Of a stretch of 64,000 bases of DNA, positions 43,375 through 54,695 are shown in pieces. Both the position numbers and the translations under genes were made by a program. Within the stretch, counting starts at the first letter, position 1. Each line of letters opens with the position of its first letter. A model generated the notes under the pieces. The model was not told the origin of the DNA. It did not search any database and saw nothing but the letters and a program-made list of their open reading frames with translations. Source of the stretch: Symsagittifera roscoffensis (lineage: Eukaryota > Xenacoelomorpha > Acoela > Convolutidae); NCBI RefSeq assembly GCF_963678635.1, contig NC_087067.1, positions 44,303,829-44,367,828 of the forward strand, given 5' to 3'.

Positions 43375-43800
43375 AAAATGCTCAAAAACATGCAATGAAA
43401 AAATTGTAAAAACTGAATGCACATTGGTGGTATTGAATGTGGATAATTGTGACAGTTAGTAAAAAAAAAGTAGTGACAAAATTGCGAAATAAACAAAAAA
43501 AATTGAAAACTGAATACATGTTGGTGGTTTTGAAGATGAAAAATTATGACAGTTGAGAAAAACAAGAGAAGCAGTCACGAAATTGTGAATGCATTGAAAA
43601 CAAAATGTGAAAAATGAAAGCATATTGGTGGTATTGAATGTGGATAGTTGTGAAAGTTAGTGAAAAAAAGAAGCAGGGACGAAGTTGTGGATGCAATATA
43701 AAAATGAGTAAGCTAATTGCACATTGGTGCTATTGAATGCGAATAATTGTGATAGTTAGTAAAAGGAGCAGTGATAAAATTGTGAATATTATGATAAAAA
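43375..43800 (+). repeat. Minisatellite, about 100-bp period, four units
   Basis: The anchor TTGGTG(G/C)T(A/T)TTGAA occurs at 43424, 43521, 43625 and 43724 (spacings 97, 104, 99). Each is followed by GATA/AATT-GTGA-AGTTAGT and GTGACAAAATTG-type blocks. The units are about 75% alike. Confidence 0.8.
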
Positions 43801-45007
43801 TTTTTCAATCTGTTTTAAAGTTTGAGATCTACTTAACAATTACCCCACTTATTTCGAGCAAAAGGGCAAATGTTAGATAGGTTAAGTTATCTGAGTATTC
43901 GACCAATCAGAATGCAGCAAAATTCGAATTTTACATAGAACGCTCTAGAACTGATTTACTTCTTTTATTTAAAGGAGTTATAATTGTTTAGTAAATACCA
44001 AAGAAAGGGTGAATGTTAACTAGAACCAAATTTTGAGCAAAGAGCATCGGATAAACGGTTGTTTAAGAGAACAAGACTTGTCGTATCAACAATGCTCTGA
44101 GCTCTGAATGTTTCTGACTGTCCATTAAGTTGTCTCGAATAGTTGTTGGTTAATAAAATACTGACAAACTATGAATTGTAAGCTGAATTTTAGGAATCGT
44201 ATATGGAATTAATAAGATCAATTAGCCTGCTTCAATTGAGTTTGGAACTATTTTGTAGCGCGGTATAAATTGTCAGCGTGAATAATGCGCGTTAAACTTT
44301 CAGCATCAAAGTATCACACCGCTCTTATAATCACGTTAGTTCATTGGTGAGAGTTACCGGGTTATGGTTAGACTCAGTTGCCGGGCCTTTTTACTTATTC
44401 CGCCAAAATTTCTTAGTTTTGCGATTTTGTAATTTTAAATGTATCAATACTGAGAACAAAATACTGATAGCACTGGTTGGCTGATTTAAAATAAATGCAA
44501 TCATTTGTTTCTTCCGACGAAGCCAAATTTTGAGCAGATACGAGTCTTTTTTCCCTGGAGCTATTTTCCGTCTTGTTTTTTATCTGGGTAAAACGCTGGA
44601 GCGTATTTGAAACAATTTAGAAGAGTTTACCAAACACTCGTCACTTTAGGCCAATTCAGCTTAATCATAATACGACTTAAAATTATTAGCCAATCAGATT
44701 GAAGCGAAATAGTTTCACTACAGGATGTTGAAAAATTGATTTTTGGACAAAATAAGTAAAAAGACCACAGCTGCCCACAAAAAACCAACAAAAAAGTACT
44801 ATTAGAGCTTAAAGAAATCTAATGAAATATTTCAGAACAACTAATTTCAATTAGAATGAAAAGAGCTGGAAATGATTGTAGCAGACTGCTTCCATCTCAC
44901 AAAAAAAGTTGAACAAAAAACTTCTTTCTAAACACGATTTTTTCAAAAGGGAAAATACCAGCTCATGAAGGAGAACCGCTGTTTTGTTCCTGTCTAAGAT
45001 ATAAATG
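43801..45007. other. AT-rich stretch, no recognised gene
   Basis: GCCAATCAGATTGAAGCGAAATAG near 44690 resembles the ends of the element at 45008-45424, which suggests a related fragment. Nothing else is supported. Confidence 0.4.
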
Positions 45008-45424
45008 CAATGGGTCTTTAAACTGCCGAAAATCGAAATCTCTATATCTTTAGCTAAAAATAATTCAACAGATTTTGATTGGCTTATATTAGCCAATCAA
45101 AATCAAGCAACATGGTCAAGCATTTCAATCAACTGTTCCAGGAGAAAAAATAACAGCCGAATTTGCGGAAATTGCAAATCTTATTCAAATTATAAAATCA
45201 CTTTCATGTTTTTTGAAAAATTTTGCCCGCACGGGAAAAAAGTTCTATTTTTTTGGTCATTGCAGACAATATTTTTTTCTGCTTAAAACTTAAATTGGAA
45301 TGCCGGAACAAATTTATTGCATTTGATTGGCTAATTAACCAATCAGATTGAACCACATTGATTTTAGATAAAGATGTATAAATACTTATTTTGGGCCGTT
45401 TAGTGCATAAGACCCAATTCAATT
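45008..45424. mobile_element. MITE with about 100-bp inverted arms
   Basis: The left arm GGGTCTTTAAACTGCCGAAA ... GATTTTGATTGGC is inverted at the right as ...CCAATCAGATTGAACC...GCATAAGACCC. Inner palindromes TTGATTGGC/GCCAATCAA recur. AAT flanks both ends (a possible 3-bp duplication, as in PIF/Harbinger elements). No coding frame. Confidence 0.6.
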
Positions 45425-45840
45425 TTTTTGGGTTGGATAATTTGCCTAGTTATTCATATTCAAAATTTATATTTTACGCATTGTTGTAAGTATTGAGTAT
45501 ATTCTCGTAACTTTGCCGATAAAATCATTTCTAAAAGTGAATATGACACAAAGTTTTCTCCGCAAGCCTAACTGTTTCACTGTTCGAATAGTGTTTCTTC
45601 AAAACCAAATCGAGTCCAATGAACCAAAAAACTTCAATGTTATCAGTCACGTAGATGGGCTATCCGTAGTTTTGCACACATCATATATTTTATGTAACTA
45701 TTATTATCATAGTTTTATATTAGTAAAATATTTGCATATAAAAGATACTTATATATTTCAATTAATCGTATCATAGTTATCTACCTGCAGTTAATATATG
45801 ATATTGAAATTAAAACTGAAAGTAAACGTGTAATAGTTAT
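45425..45840. other. AT-rich stretch, no recognised gene
   Basis: A plus-strand open frame at 45513-45776 has no family motif. No AATAAA on the minus strand just after the stop at 45841. Confidence 0.35.
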
Positions 45841-45991
45841 CTAACTATGTGCTAGTGGGTTGAAGTCGAACCAGTTGATGTACTTGTATTGGCGTTTCAA
45901 CAAATCACCGAAGATGAAAAAATCCAGGGCCTCCACGCTTCTGTTGGTCTGCATCGAAGAGTAATGGTAGCCCATTACGCAGAAATTTAGT
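45841..45991 (-). CDS. Candidate terminal exon, unrecognised protein
   Basis: The minus-strand acceptor TTTTCTGCTAG ends at 45992. One leading base and 49 codons follow, reading LNFCVMGYHYSSMQTNRSVE, then ALDFFIFGDLLKRQYKYIN, and a stop at 45843-45841. The composition is balanced, unlike the AT-rich flanks. A small preceding exon may lie at about 46054-46107 (acceptor ATTTTTAG, frame GVSFAADYMVGGVIVK), but its donor is weak. I do not recognise the family. With 46830-47007 it may form one gene. Confidence 0.4.
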
Positions 45992-46420
45992 CTAGCAGAA
46001 AACAAAAAATTTTGCTCAAGTTACGAAGAAAAAGCAATAGATAGTTAAATGGTATCGACTTAACAATCACCCCTCCCACCATGTAATCTGCTGCAAAACT
46101 GACGCCCCTAAAAATATAAGCATTAGGTTAGCACTAGAACGTTCAATTCATAATTCGAATTTTGCGGCATTTTGATTGGTCTAATAATTACTTAGATCCA
46201 ATTAATCATTTTTGTTTTTGATAAATTTTACTATCTGGCAAAAACCCATTTAAATCAATTTTTTTTGAGAATAAAATTGATTTTTTGTCAGCATAAACCT
46301 GTTTAAATCCATTACAATCGATATACGTATCTAAATGAGCTGCCGTATATTGATTTTTATATACCGTGTTTTCTTGAACTACAAATCGATTCAAATCGAT
46401 TTTAATCTCAATTTTGTCAG

Positions 46421-46426
46421 TGCGGG
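46421..46426 (-). repeat. Single end of the CCCGCACTGACA element
   Basis: TTTTGTCAGTGCGGG ends here; inward (46200-46420) are AAATCGATTT-type repeats as in 48961-50170. The other end was not found, so this is a fragment of about 230 bp. Confidence 0.5.
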
Positions 46427-46490
46427 TAGCTTATTAGGCTCAGCAACTACGCTCAATCAAACTGCTCTTCGCAAAGTATTCATACCAGGT

Positions 46491-46841
46491 GTCCCGGTCT
46501 AAAAAACACTGAATTTTGATCACAACTTTCCCAACTAAATCATTTAAATCAATTGTCCAAAGACAATGTCTTTTATCCTAACAAGCAGATCCAATCATTC
46601 AGCTAAGCAGCCTTTTAATGTTTATGATAATCATTCAAAATTCTCATGTAGACATGCATTTTTGGTAATGAACGATACGTATACCATTAGAAGAGCTCTT
46701 AATTTCCTTCTCTCTGATCTCCTGTGAGATACTTAGGACTAGGTACGGTTACTGTACCCCGCAATCCTTCACTATACCCCTCTTAATTCTCTTGTCTCTC
46801 ATTTATTAACTCATGTTACCTTTAGAGAATTAGACCGGGAC
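46491..46841. mobile_element. 351-bp MITE with GTCCCGGTCTAA ends
   Basis: GTCCCGGTCTAA at 46491-46502 is perfectly inverted at 46830-46841. GT flanks both sides. The interior is noncoding. On the minus strand it contributes a stop codon in its first 12 bases and AATAAA at 46807-46802. Confidence 0.75.
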
Positions 46842-47007
46842 GTTATGTCTTTCGAAATTTTTAATTAAAAACTGAGAAATTTTTGTAACTGTTTTTCGAT
46901 AGATGCGTAAAGTGTTGGGAACAACAGGATTGAAAACTGATTTATCATCAATTTTTGGTTTCTCTAACCACCCATACTCCTTATGGTACCAAGTAAAAAA
47001 ATCACCC
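46830..47007 (-). pseudogene. Candidate exon ended by a MITE, unrecognised protein
   Basis: The minus-strand acceptor ATCTTTGCAG ends at 47008. The frame reads GDFFTWYHKEYGWLEKPKID, then VFNPVVPNTLRIYRKTVTK and FERHN. It then runs into the terminal repeat of the MITE at 46491-46841, which supplies VPV and the TAA stop at 46832-46830. Past the MITE the host sequence gives CCTG/GTATGA, a good donor, so the original exon probably ended there. Splice phases to the candidate exons downstream depend on the target duplication and are not settled. Confidence 0.4.
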
Positions 47008-48394
47008 CTGCAAAGATCCAAATCAACGGTCAAGCATATGCAGATTTTCTATCTCTGTACCTAACACTCGTCTTGCAATGTGGGAAGAGAAATGGTTAAT
47101 ACATCCTTTAGTTCTAGGAAAAATTTTGTGTTTTTTTGGCATTATTGATATAGGAGTATTGCAATAAATGATCTTTCAATACTGAATTTTTAAGAATAGC
47201 GTTTGTTATGAAGGAAAATTCTATCTTCCGACATATGTTGGGAAAACGATAATCACGATTATTTAGAAACAGGATTTATTTTCGACTCTTAGTGGCCGGC
47301 TTAGAAGCCATTATTCCGACTGTTTGATTTGGAGAGGAATCTTGTCTTCGGGTGTGATAAACTAGTTTTTTGCTGTTTATAGCCCAATTTAAAATTAATA
47401 ATTTTTTCAAAAGAATTTATTTTATTCAATAGATCGAATAATATGGCCCGCAAAAAAGCTTCTGGAAAACCCATGCACAGAAATGGGTATAAAGAAATTG
47501 GTTGAAAGAAATGGGTATAAACCCTCTTACCTTCTTGAAAATCCTAAATCCGCCCATTGAGGAATAGTGACTCAACCCACCAAACCATTTTAAGTTCTTA
47601 GAATTTTTTGTACCCTGTTTCCTTGCCCCTTTTTCAAACAAAATGTCTTCTCTGAAGTATTAATGGAAAGACTATAAAATGTGATCTGAAGGTTCTTAAA
47701 TCAATTTCACGTCATCATATCCAAAACCAGTAGCAGATTTGGCGGGCGGGGCGGGGGCGGACACACCCTTCAGTAATTCGACTCCCTGAGTACTTTATGA
47801 GTCTGCCCTTTTGTTACTAATTTAAGACATCCAATTTTGGCTGAACAACCCTAAAAACTTATAAATGCGCCTTTGGCATCATAGTATAGTAATTTTGAGT
47901 TTAGTAACAACCTATTTCACCTCATCATATTCAAAACCTTTAGCGGATTTAGGGAGGCCGCGGCGGACGCCTCCACCCTCATGAAACCGACTCCCTGACT
48001 ACCCAAAGATTCCCCCTTTCTTAGTACCTAAAAAGACCCCTAAATTGGTAAATCGCAATAATCTCGAACAAATCTGTGGTTAAACCGGGAATCGTGACGT
48101 TCGATATTTACCCGTGACTTTACGAGAACTGCGGAAAAACAGGAGTGAAAAAAAAACTGGAGGGTGAAAAGAGCGCATGTATTCTAGTGTATACGCAAAT
48201 AGCACTATTTTTTTACGTTAAACTTCATCTAATTCTGCCAAAATTTATGAGTGAAAACATTTGAGCCTTTCACTTTTTTCAGAGACGAAAATTTTTGACC
48301 TGCATAGTAGCAAAAACTTCCTATTTGGCAATCAGGGGTAGAGTTGCAAAAAAGATCCGTTTATTGACGAACAATGAAAATATACAATGGGATC
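47008..48394. other. Region of hAT-type MITE fragments
   Basis: Reverse-oriented fragments with CTAAATCCGCCC, GCAGATTTGGCGGGCGG, CAACCCTAAAAACTTATAAATG-like and GCGGATTTAGGGAGGCCGC lie at about 47520-47565, 47730-47895 and 47935-48040. No exon is recognised between 47008 and 48394. Confidence 0.5.
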
Positions 48395-48597
48395 TCACGA
48401 TATGGTGGCACACTTCATTCCGATGTCGGAGAGGACGTTAGGCACCACGAACACGAAAGATTCCCAAGGTCGCGTGTCCACATGCCGTGCATGATTAAAC
48501 TCCTGCTCTCTTCTCGTGGAAGAGGAGGATGAGGCGGCATTCGCAAAGTGGTTGATGATGCCCGCACTCCCATGTACATGTCGGTACAAAAAGAACG
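48395..48597 (-). CDS. Candidate terminal exon, unrecognised protein
   Basis: The minus-strand acceptor CTATTTTAG ends at 48598. The frame starts after two bases and reads FLYRHVHGSAGIINHFANAA, a Ser run, then RPWESFVFVVPNVLSDIGMK and a TGA at 48397-48395. AATAAA follows 30 bases later at 48365-48360. The composition is GC-balanced in an AT-rich region. It is too short to assign. It could belong to the same gene as the exons at 45841-47007 only as an alternative 3' end. Confidence 0.4.
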
Positions 48598-48960
48598 CTA
48601 AAATAGATTTGGATGATAACGAAAATCTCTACTTGCAAAAAGGTTATTGGCCTAATTTGTATGTCCGTTATAATATTTTATAATGAATGAAGACAGTATG
48701 AGGCCACAGATAGACTCTTTCATCATATTTTATTGGGTACTAAAAGAATTCACCCCTCGAAAGATTTTGTCCTCATAGAGAGTTGACAGATTTGGTCCTA
48801 ATTTGATCTTCTTGTAAAATTCCTCCCATATTTTCATTTAACATATCCGCTTACAATTCACAAAATACACAGTTTGGCCTCGTACTGCAAAACATAAGTT
48901 GCTCATGAAAACGCATGGCGATGCTGGGAGAAAATTTCTGAAGTAAGACGAAATTTGCCA
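48598..48960. other. AT-rich stretch with a mariner-type MITE end
   Basis: ACACAGTTTGGCCTCGTACTG near 48867-48887 matches the right terminal repeat of 29273-29474. Its partner was not found. Confidence 0.45.
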
Positions 48961-50170
48961 CCCGCACTGACAGAAATAGTTTCCGGTCGATTTAAATCGA
49001 TTTTAAATCGATTCAAATCGATTAACCATGTACATTTTACGAACTTAAATGGATTTTAAATTGATTTAAATCGATCTTTTTGAAAATTTTATATCGATTT
49101 AAGTGTCTAAAAATCGATTTAAATCGATTTCGATGGATTTTTCGACTCACTAAAACCCATCAGAATCTCGCTTAAATCCATCAGAATCTCACTTAAATCC
49201 ATTTTAAATCGATTTAAATTGATCTTTTTGAAAATTTTAAATCAATTTAAGTGCCTAAAAAATCGATTTCGATGGATTTTTCGACTCACTAAAACCCATC
49301 AGAATCTCGCTTAAATCCATCAGAATCTCACTTAAATCCATTTTAAATCGATTTAAATTGATCTTTTTGAAAATTTTAAATCAATTTAAGTGCCTAAAAA
49401 ATCGATTTCGATGGATTTTCCGACGCACTAAAATCGATTTTTTTTGCGAACACGGCAAAAAAAACATACCCTTTAAAAAAACGGTTGCAATTTTTTATTC
49501 ACAATTTTTTAAACATAAACACTCTTGCCAGATGTTATAGAATTCATTAAAATGATCCACATAAATCAGGTTTTAAACTCAAAAATTTGCAATAAAATAA
49601 TAGAAAACCATTGTAAATCAGATTATGGGCAAAATCTTGAGTAACAAACCAGAAAAGGGTCAGGTAAAATTAAATTTTCATCTCAATAATATGCAATAAA
49701 GTCATATAAAAACGTGAAACTAAATCAAATTTTAAGCAACAACTTATGAAACGAATCAAGAAAAGGGTAAAGATAGATCAGTTTTTGAACTCAAAATATG
49801 CAGAAAAACATAGAATTTTATCAATATTTTGGTCTTTTTATTTAGTCTTTTTATGCTACAATACGCTATGGATGACAAATGAAAAATGATAGGCAAGAAG
49901 AAAATGCAATAAAAAAATGAAACTGATAAAACTCGAATGAAAAAAAATCGATTAAAATCGATTTAAATCCATTTTAATCTCCTTAAAAATGAAAACAAAT
50001 TCAGACTGAAAAATAGCATTTAAATCGATTTGGATCAATTTTTTTAGCTGGGATTTAAGATCAATATAAATCAATTTTAAATCGATCCAAATCAATCTTC
50101 ATCTTTTTTATTTATTCTTCGTACTTTTTTCATACTAGAATCGATCCTAATCAAATTTTGTGAGTGCGGG
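48961..50170. mobile_element. 1.2-kb element with CCCGCACT ends and AAATCGATTT repeats
   Basis: CCCGCACTGACAGAAAT at the left is inverted as ATTTTGTGAGTGCGGG at the right. The interior holds more than 30 variants of TTAAATCGATTT, itself a palindrome. Bases about 49040-49440 are a tandem array with 139-bp period (CGACTCACTAAAACCCATC at 49143 and 49282). No coding capacity. The repeated palindromes would make the transcript or single strand highly foldable. Confidence 0.7.
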
Positions 50171-52429
50171 CAATTAAATATATGGAGGAATTCTGCTGTA
50201 GGATGAAATTGATGTGAATCACTTTCTTTTCACTCTTTTAAAAAAAAACACAAGTATAAAACAATCATAATAAATTGTTTGCAAGATTCCATTCACTGTA
50301 AAATTTTCCACATTTACAACCAATGAAATCTGATTGCGAAAACGCCGTAGAGCTTTGCAGCCCGTTTTCAGCCGCCTCTGATCCTTCTATGATTTCTGTT
50401 GGTTTTAGTATCGCTTGTTAATCAATAAATCAATAAAAATGATTTAGAGAAAATAAAAAGACGGAAATAAAAAATAGTAAAAAATTCAGCAGTATTTCTA
50501 CACTTGACGGCAAAACTTTTAAATGCTATTCCTACACAAAAATGAGTTCAACCAGTTGGTCTATGAAAAGTTTGTCCAAAAATTAATGATTGAAGTTTTG
50601 TAATTGATATTCTGTGCAGCTCTGAATCCAGGTTACTAAATCTGGGTAGCATTTTAGAACAATGTTAACATTTTTTTCTAATTCTAACATTATTTGAGGT
50701 TTTTTTTATTGCCCTTTGAATGCGCAAGCTTCTGCCTAGCTGAAACTCTCTTATTCAAAATTGTATTCAAATTTTTCTTACATCAGTCTGAACTATGGTC
50801 GAAATGCACTCTTATCTCAAAATTGTTCAATATTTGTTCCATTAATTCCTACATCTGGTTTTCGTGTTCTTTTTTCATTCAAGGACAGCTTGTTTTTTTC
50901 TCTAACCAATATGCTGCTTTGTCCAACGCATCGTAGCGTTCAACGGTTAACTCACTGTTACTAGCTGTTTCTAGCTGTATCTTACATAGGATTTCAGATG
51001 TTTCAAAACCATATGCGTCAGATTTTTATAGTATAGTGTCTTCTTGATCTCAGAGTTTTGATCTATTTGGCACGTTTTTTCTATAATGGCTTTCAAAACA
51101 TCAATTGAATTTCTTCTTGATCTGAATCTAATTTGGCAACTTTGTAATAATTGATCTTTTTGAGATATTGATTCATTCTGTTTCAAATGAACCGCAAAAC
51201 TTTTTTAAACCTCTTTTTAGTTAAAAGTTTTCATTTAAAAGCACAAAATAGATCGTTCTCCAAATGGAATTTTCTCTGCTGCTTTTTTTTATTTCCATAG
51301 GTAATTTGTTTTGATAAAAAGCTCTCTTTTTTCTGACTCATCATTTAACGCATCAATTTCGTTTGAGTGTCAAGCTTATTTCTGATCTCTGTGGTTCCAG
51401 TTTGTTTAAAAAAAAATCCGTAATCAGTGGTTTTTTGATTTCGCATTTTTCACTTTATTATCTGCCCAGTGCTTCAAGGTTTTTTAAGCGATGTTTTTTC
51501 TCGCAAAAGTGTTTAAATGTTGATTCTGAGTTTTTCGTTCAACATTTAAAAAGTCATCGCATATTTTTTGGTTACTTTTTGTTTCATTATCGTACAAACT
51601 TTATTATTTGGTGAGTTGTTTCAAAAAAAATTCCGATTCAAGTCTGTAAAAAGAGCGCTTTCTGGCAATTTTGCTTTGTCTCATGTCTCAATATATTAAA
51701 TTTAAAAACACCAGAAAGTGAATGATGTATAGATGTTGCTACCATAATATCATCAACAACGTTTCGTAGTATCAGGATTGACTGAGTTTTTACGGCGCCG
51801 GGAGAATTATAACGAACAGTTGCTTTTTTCTTTTTCAACTGTAATTTTGATGCTGTGTAATTGAATGTTGTTATTGCTTGCTCTTTTTATGAATTAAAAT
51901 TTATTCCTTATTTTATTTATTAGCATACGCCTCCCCTACCTTTACGAGAACTTTCAATGAGAGGTTGATACTCAGTATATTTAAAAATGTGCAAATCCTG
52001 CTTTGAGGAAAGCCAGGTTTCATCTGTTGGTGCACAATATAAATCTAGGTAAATAATTTACTTGAGTTAGGCTGAATTGAAACTCGTATTTGTTTCTCAG
52101 TGGTGTTCGTGATATACTGTTTTCTATGTCTCTGTTGATCTGAGATAGGAAAAAAACTATAGCACGATGGTCAAAAATCACATACTTCGTCAGTTGGCCT
52201 AAAATTTCTCTTCTATGCCTCTATGTTTTATACGCTCTTCTCGTATAGAAAAAAACCCCAAATTTGGCTGTTTTAGAAAAAAATAGAGAAATTTTTCATT
52301 TATATCTAAAGTAGGAACAAGAAAAAACCGTCAGGTTCATTGTCTTGAGTTTTTTTGGGATAGTAATGTTAGCCTAAACAATACCAGATTACACCTTGAA
52401 ACTAGCCACAATCAGTATCGCGTTTTAAA
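50171..52429. other. AT-rich stretch, no recognised gene
   Basis: Several short open frames (for example 50694-50936, 51363-51614 plus; 50971-51186, 51638-51838 minus) lack motifs and splice context. No repeat match was found by eye. Confidence 0.4.
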
Positions 52430-53105
52430 ATGTTCAAATAAATGGTTCCCAAAAAGTTGCCTTTTTTTCGTGATTTTTTTCGTTTTATGACTGAAAACTT
52501 GAAGAACAAATGATTATCTCGTTGCGGGTGAACAGCGAACTGACGTCAGGTTTTTTTTCCTGCAATTGTTTATTTCTAAAGTAAGATGAGAAAAAAATGG
52601 TTTCTATACAGAGAACACAGGTAGTTAGGTTAGATTATCGATAGAAAATTTCTATATAATTTAGAAGCTTAAGTTGGGCACGGGTAACAAAAGTACTTTT
52701 ACCGATTAAATTAATAGCCGATCTGAGCATATCTGACCGAGCAGCCTTGAAGGACAGAATATGATTGTATAACTGAAAATTACAGAATTTAGATCGTTTC
52801 TGACCAAGTAGAACAAGTTACTACACACTAAGACTGTTCACTCTTTGATTGAGGCGTCGTGTTTTATTCTAAAAGAAAACTTATAAAAAATGGCGATGCA
52901 AAAAAATTCCTACCGCAAAAAAAACTCGCAGCCAAACCCGGAAGATCTTCCATCGAATGATTATAAACTGCTCAAAGTAGAATTCGACTGAATTTGTTTG
53001 AAAACAAATCAATAATAATACTACTGAGCATTGTTTTCTGTTTTTATCCTACTTGAACTGCTTAAGGCAAATCTTACATGGCAGTGAGATTATCTGATTT
53101 GTCAG
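52430..53105 (+). repeat. Dispersed repeat, copy 1 (pairs with 61690-62790)
   Basis: Shared blocks in the same order: AAATAAATG-TT-CC-AAA, AGATGAGAAAAAAAT, ATGGCGATGCAAAAA, AACTCGCAGC, GAATTCGACTGAATTTGTTTG and AGATTATCTGA. Here ATGGCGATGCAAAAA opens a 34-codon frame (52890-52991) that ends at TGA; in the other copy that frame is broken. Confidence 0.75.
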
Positions 53106-53129
53106 TGAATAAGTGGCACACGCAGAATT

Positions 53130-53430
53130 TTTTCTGGTGGCGGGGAGCGGTTTTTTGAAAAATAAAATTGAAAGTTTTGTAAATTTTTTCAGTTTGACCA
53201 AATGGATTTTCCGTACTCTCGAAAAATACTACAAAGACCATTTTTCGTCGCAAAATGTCAGCACCGCAGACATGTTTTTAAATTTTTGGAATAAAAAACA
53301 GGCTAAAAATGACGTTTTCAACGCTTTTAAAATATATTTAACCAAAAACTAGCCTTTTTTCGGCGCACGCTCCCCCCTCAATTTAAATTTTATTGGCGTC
53401 AATAACGCCATCAGAAAATTTTTGATGTTG
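53130..53430 (+). mobile_element. hAT-type MITE, diverged copy
   Basis: GGCGGGGAGCGG, CCAAATGGATTTTCCG, GGCGCACGCTCCCCCC and ATTGGCGTC follow the family order. The ends are lost. Confidence 0.55.
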
Positions 53431-54108
53431 GCCATACAAAAAATGAATCTCAATTATGCAAGCTTTTGAAAAGCGGTAAGTCCGTGAAACATTCTACGAA
53501 TTGCGCTCTCGCTTTTTATTGTATAGAACTGACCTAATCCTCTTGCCATTTTATTGATTGTTAGTGTAACAAAATTGGTCCGACTAATCGGAAGGACGCT
53601 ATATTTTGAAGATAGTATATATCCATGAATCACAAGCTCAACAAAGGCTTTAGTTCATGATAACTTGCGAGCTTTAAATTTTGAAAATTTTTGCTTTCAA
53701 TCCCAGTCTCCTCCCAAAAAAGAGAAAGCGCCTCACTGGTTATGTTACAGTTTCCGACTGAGAGCTCCTGAAACATATATTTGTCTTAATAAGTTATGTA
53801 AAACTAAGTTCGAGCCGTTCTAAATCAACTCAAGCAAAAGCTATAAGAAAATGCAGATCTTGCTTTCAGATATCTGAATACTTGATCATTTCATAATGGA
53901 ACGTTGTTTTCGATGGACACCAGCTCATGATTAATGGGCATCTAACGCATCGTAACTCGACGAGGAACATTGTCGCTGATATAATCCAATCACCAAAACT
54001 GTTTTGCTGGTGCAAAAACAGCTCTTGTTTTTCAAAAAATGCCCATGCACCATAATTACTTTTTTTGTGACTTTTAATGAGTAATTTGAGTCACTCTCTG
54101 AGTCACAG
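53431..54108. other. Stretch without recognised features
   Basis: No gene or repeat supported. The minus-strand frame at 53931-54146 overlaps the palindrome arm and shows no family motif. Confidence 0.4.
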
Positions 54109-54415
54109 CTTAGTTGTTCTTTGGAGCGACTATTTCGTTGAGGCACAACAGTGTTTTATACTAGCCTCAAAATTCGTAAGTCCAAGCACGAGGTACTTCG
54201 ACTAAGATTTTTCTTTCAACAATCCGTAAGCGCCCGGCATCTGTGCCCGTAAATGTTGATTGAATTGATGCCGGGCGCAGAAGCCGGGCGCTTACCGACT
54301 GTTGAAAGAATAAAACCTAAGACGGAGTACATCGTGCATGATCTTACGGTTTTTGAGGCTAGCATGAAATACTGCTGTGAGTGAACGAAATAGTCGCTCC
54401 AAACAACAACTAAGG
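54109..54415. repeat. 307-bp imperfect palindrome (long inverted repeat)
   Basis: The left arm CTTAGTTGTTCTTTGGAGCG ... and the right arm ... CGCTCCAAACAACAACTAAG pair over about 130 bases with small mismatches. At the centre GTAAGCGCCCGGC (54226-54238) pairs perfectly with GCCGGGCGCTTAC (54283-54295). A second GATGCCGGGCGC (54267-54278) can pair with the same left sequence. It could be a foldback element or a hairpin RNA gene. No target duplication or coding frame is evident. Confidence 0.8.
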
Positions 54416-54561
54416 AACGATCATTATTATTATAATAATGTCTTTAAAATCTCGCAGCCTGTCTAAACTTAGTCAATTTCCCTTTTTTCCTACACACAAG
54501 CTCATTTATGTTGTTTAGCGAAGCTCTTTTTTGCGACTTAAAGTGTTTTTTTTTGCGCTAG

Positions 54562-54695
54562 ATTTTTCACGTGGCACCACTATTGCAGCCAAATTCGGTC
54601 AGATGGTGGTAGATTCTGAAGCTACCACTATCTTTGCCATGGCAGGGGATCGATTGCACAATCTGACGATCGCGAAGCGAAATCCTCACCACTAA
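54562..54695 (+). CDS. Candidate terminal exon, possibly a proteasome beta-like relic
   Basis: Acceptor TTTTTTTTTTGCGCTAG ends at 54561. Two leading bases and 43 codons follow, reading FSRGTTIAAKFGQMVVDSEA, then TTIFAMAGDRLHNLTIAKRN and TAA. RGTTIAAKF...VVDSEAT is loosely like the GTT-x-A-x-KF and ADSRAT region of 20S proteasome beta subunits, but shorter. That resemblance is weak inference. Neighbouring 54919-55138 is also GC-balanced, with an open frame of no known family. Confidence 0.3.

Noticed and set aside
42891-43800. CRISPR-like array
   Set aside because: The repeats at 43375-43800 are long, diverged and without unique spacers; this is animal DNA with a minisatellite.
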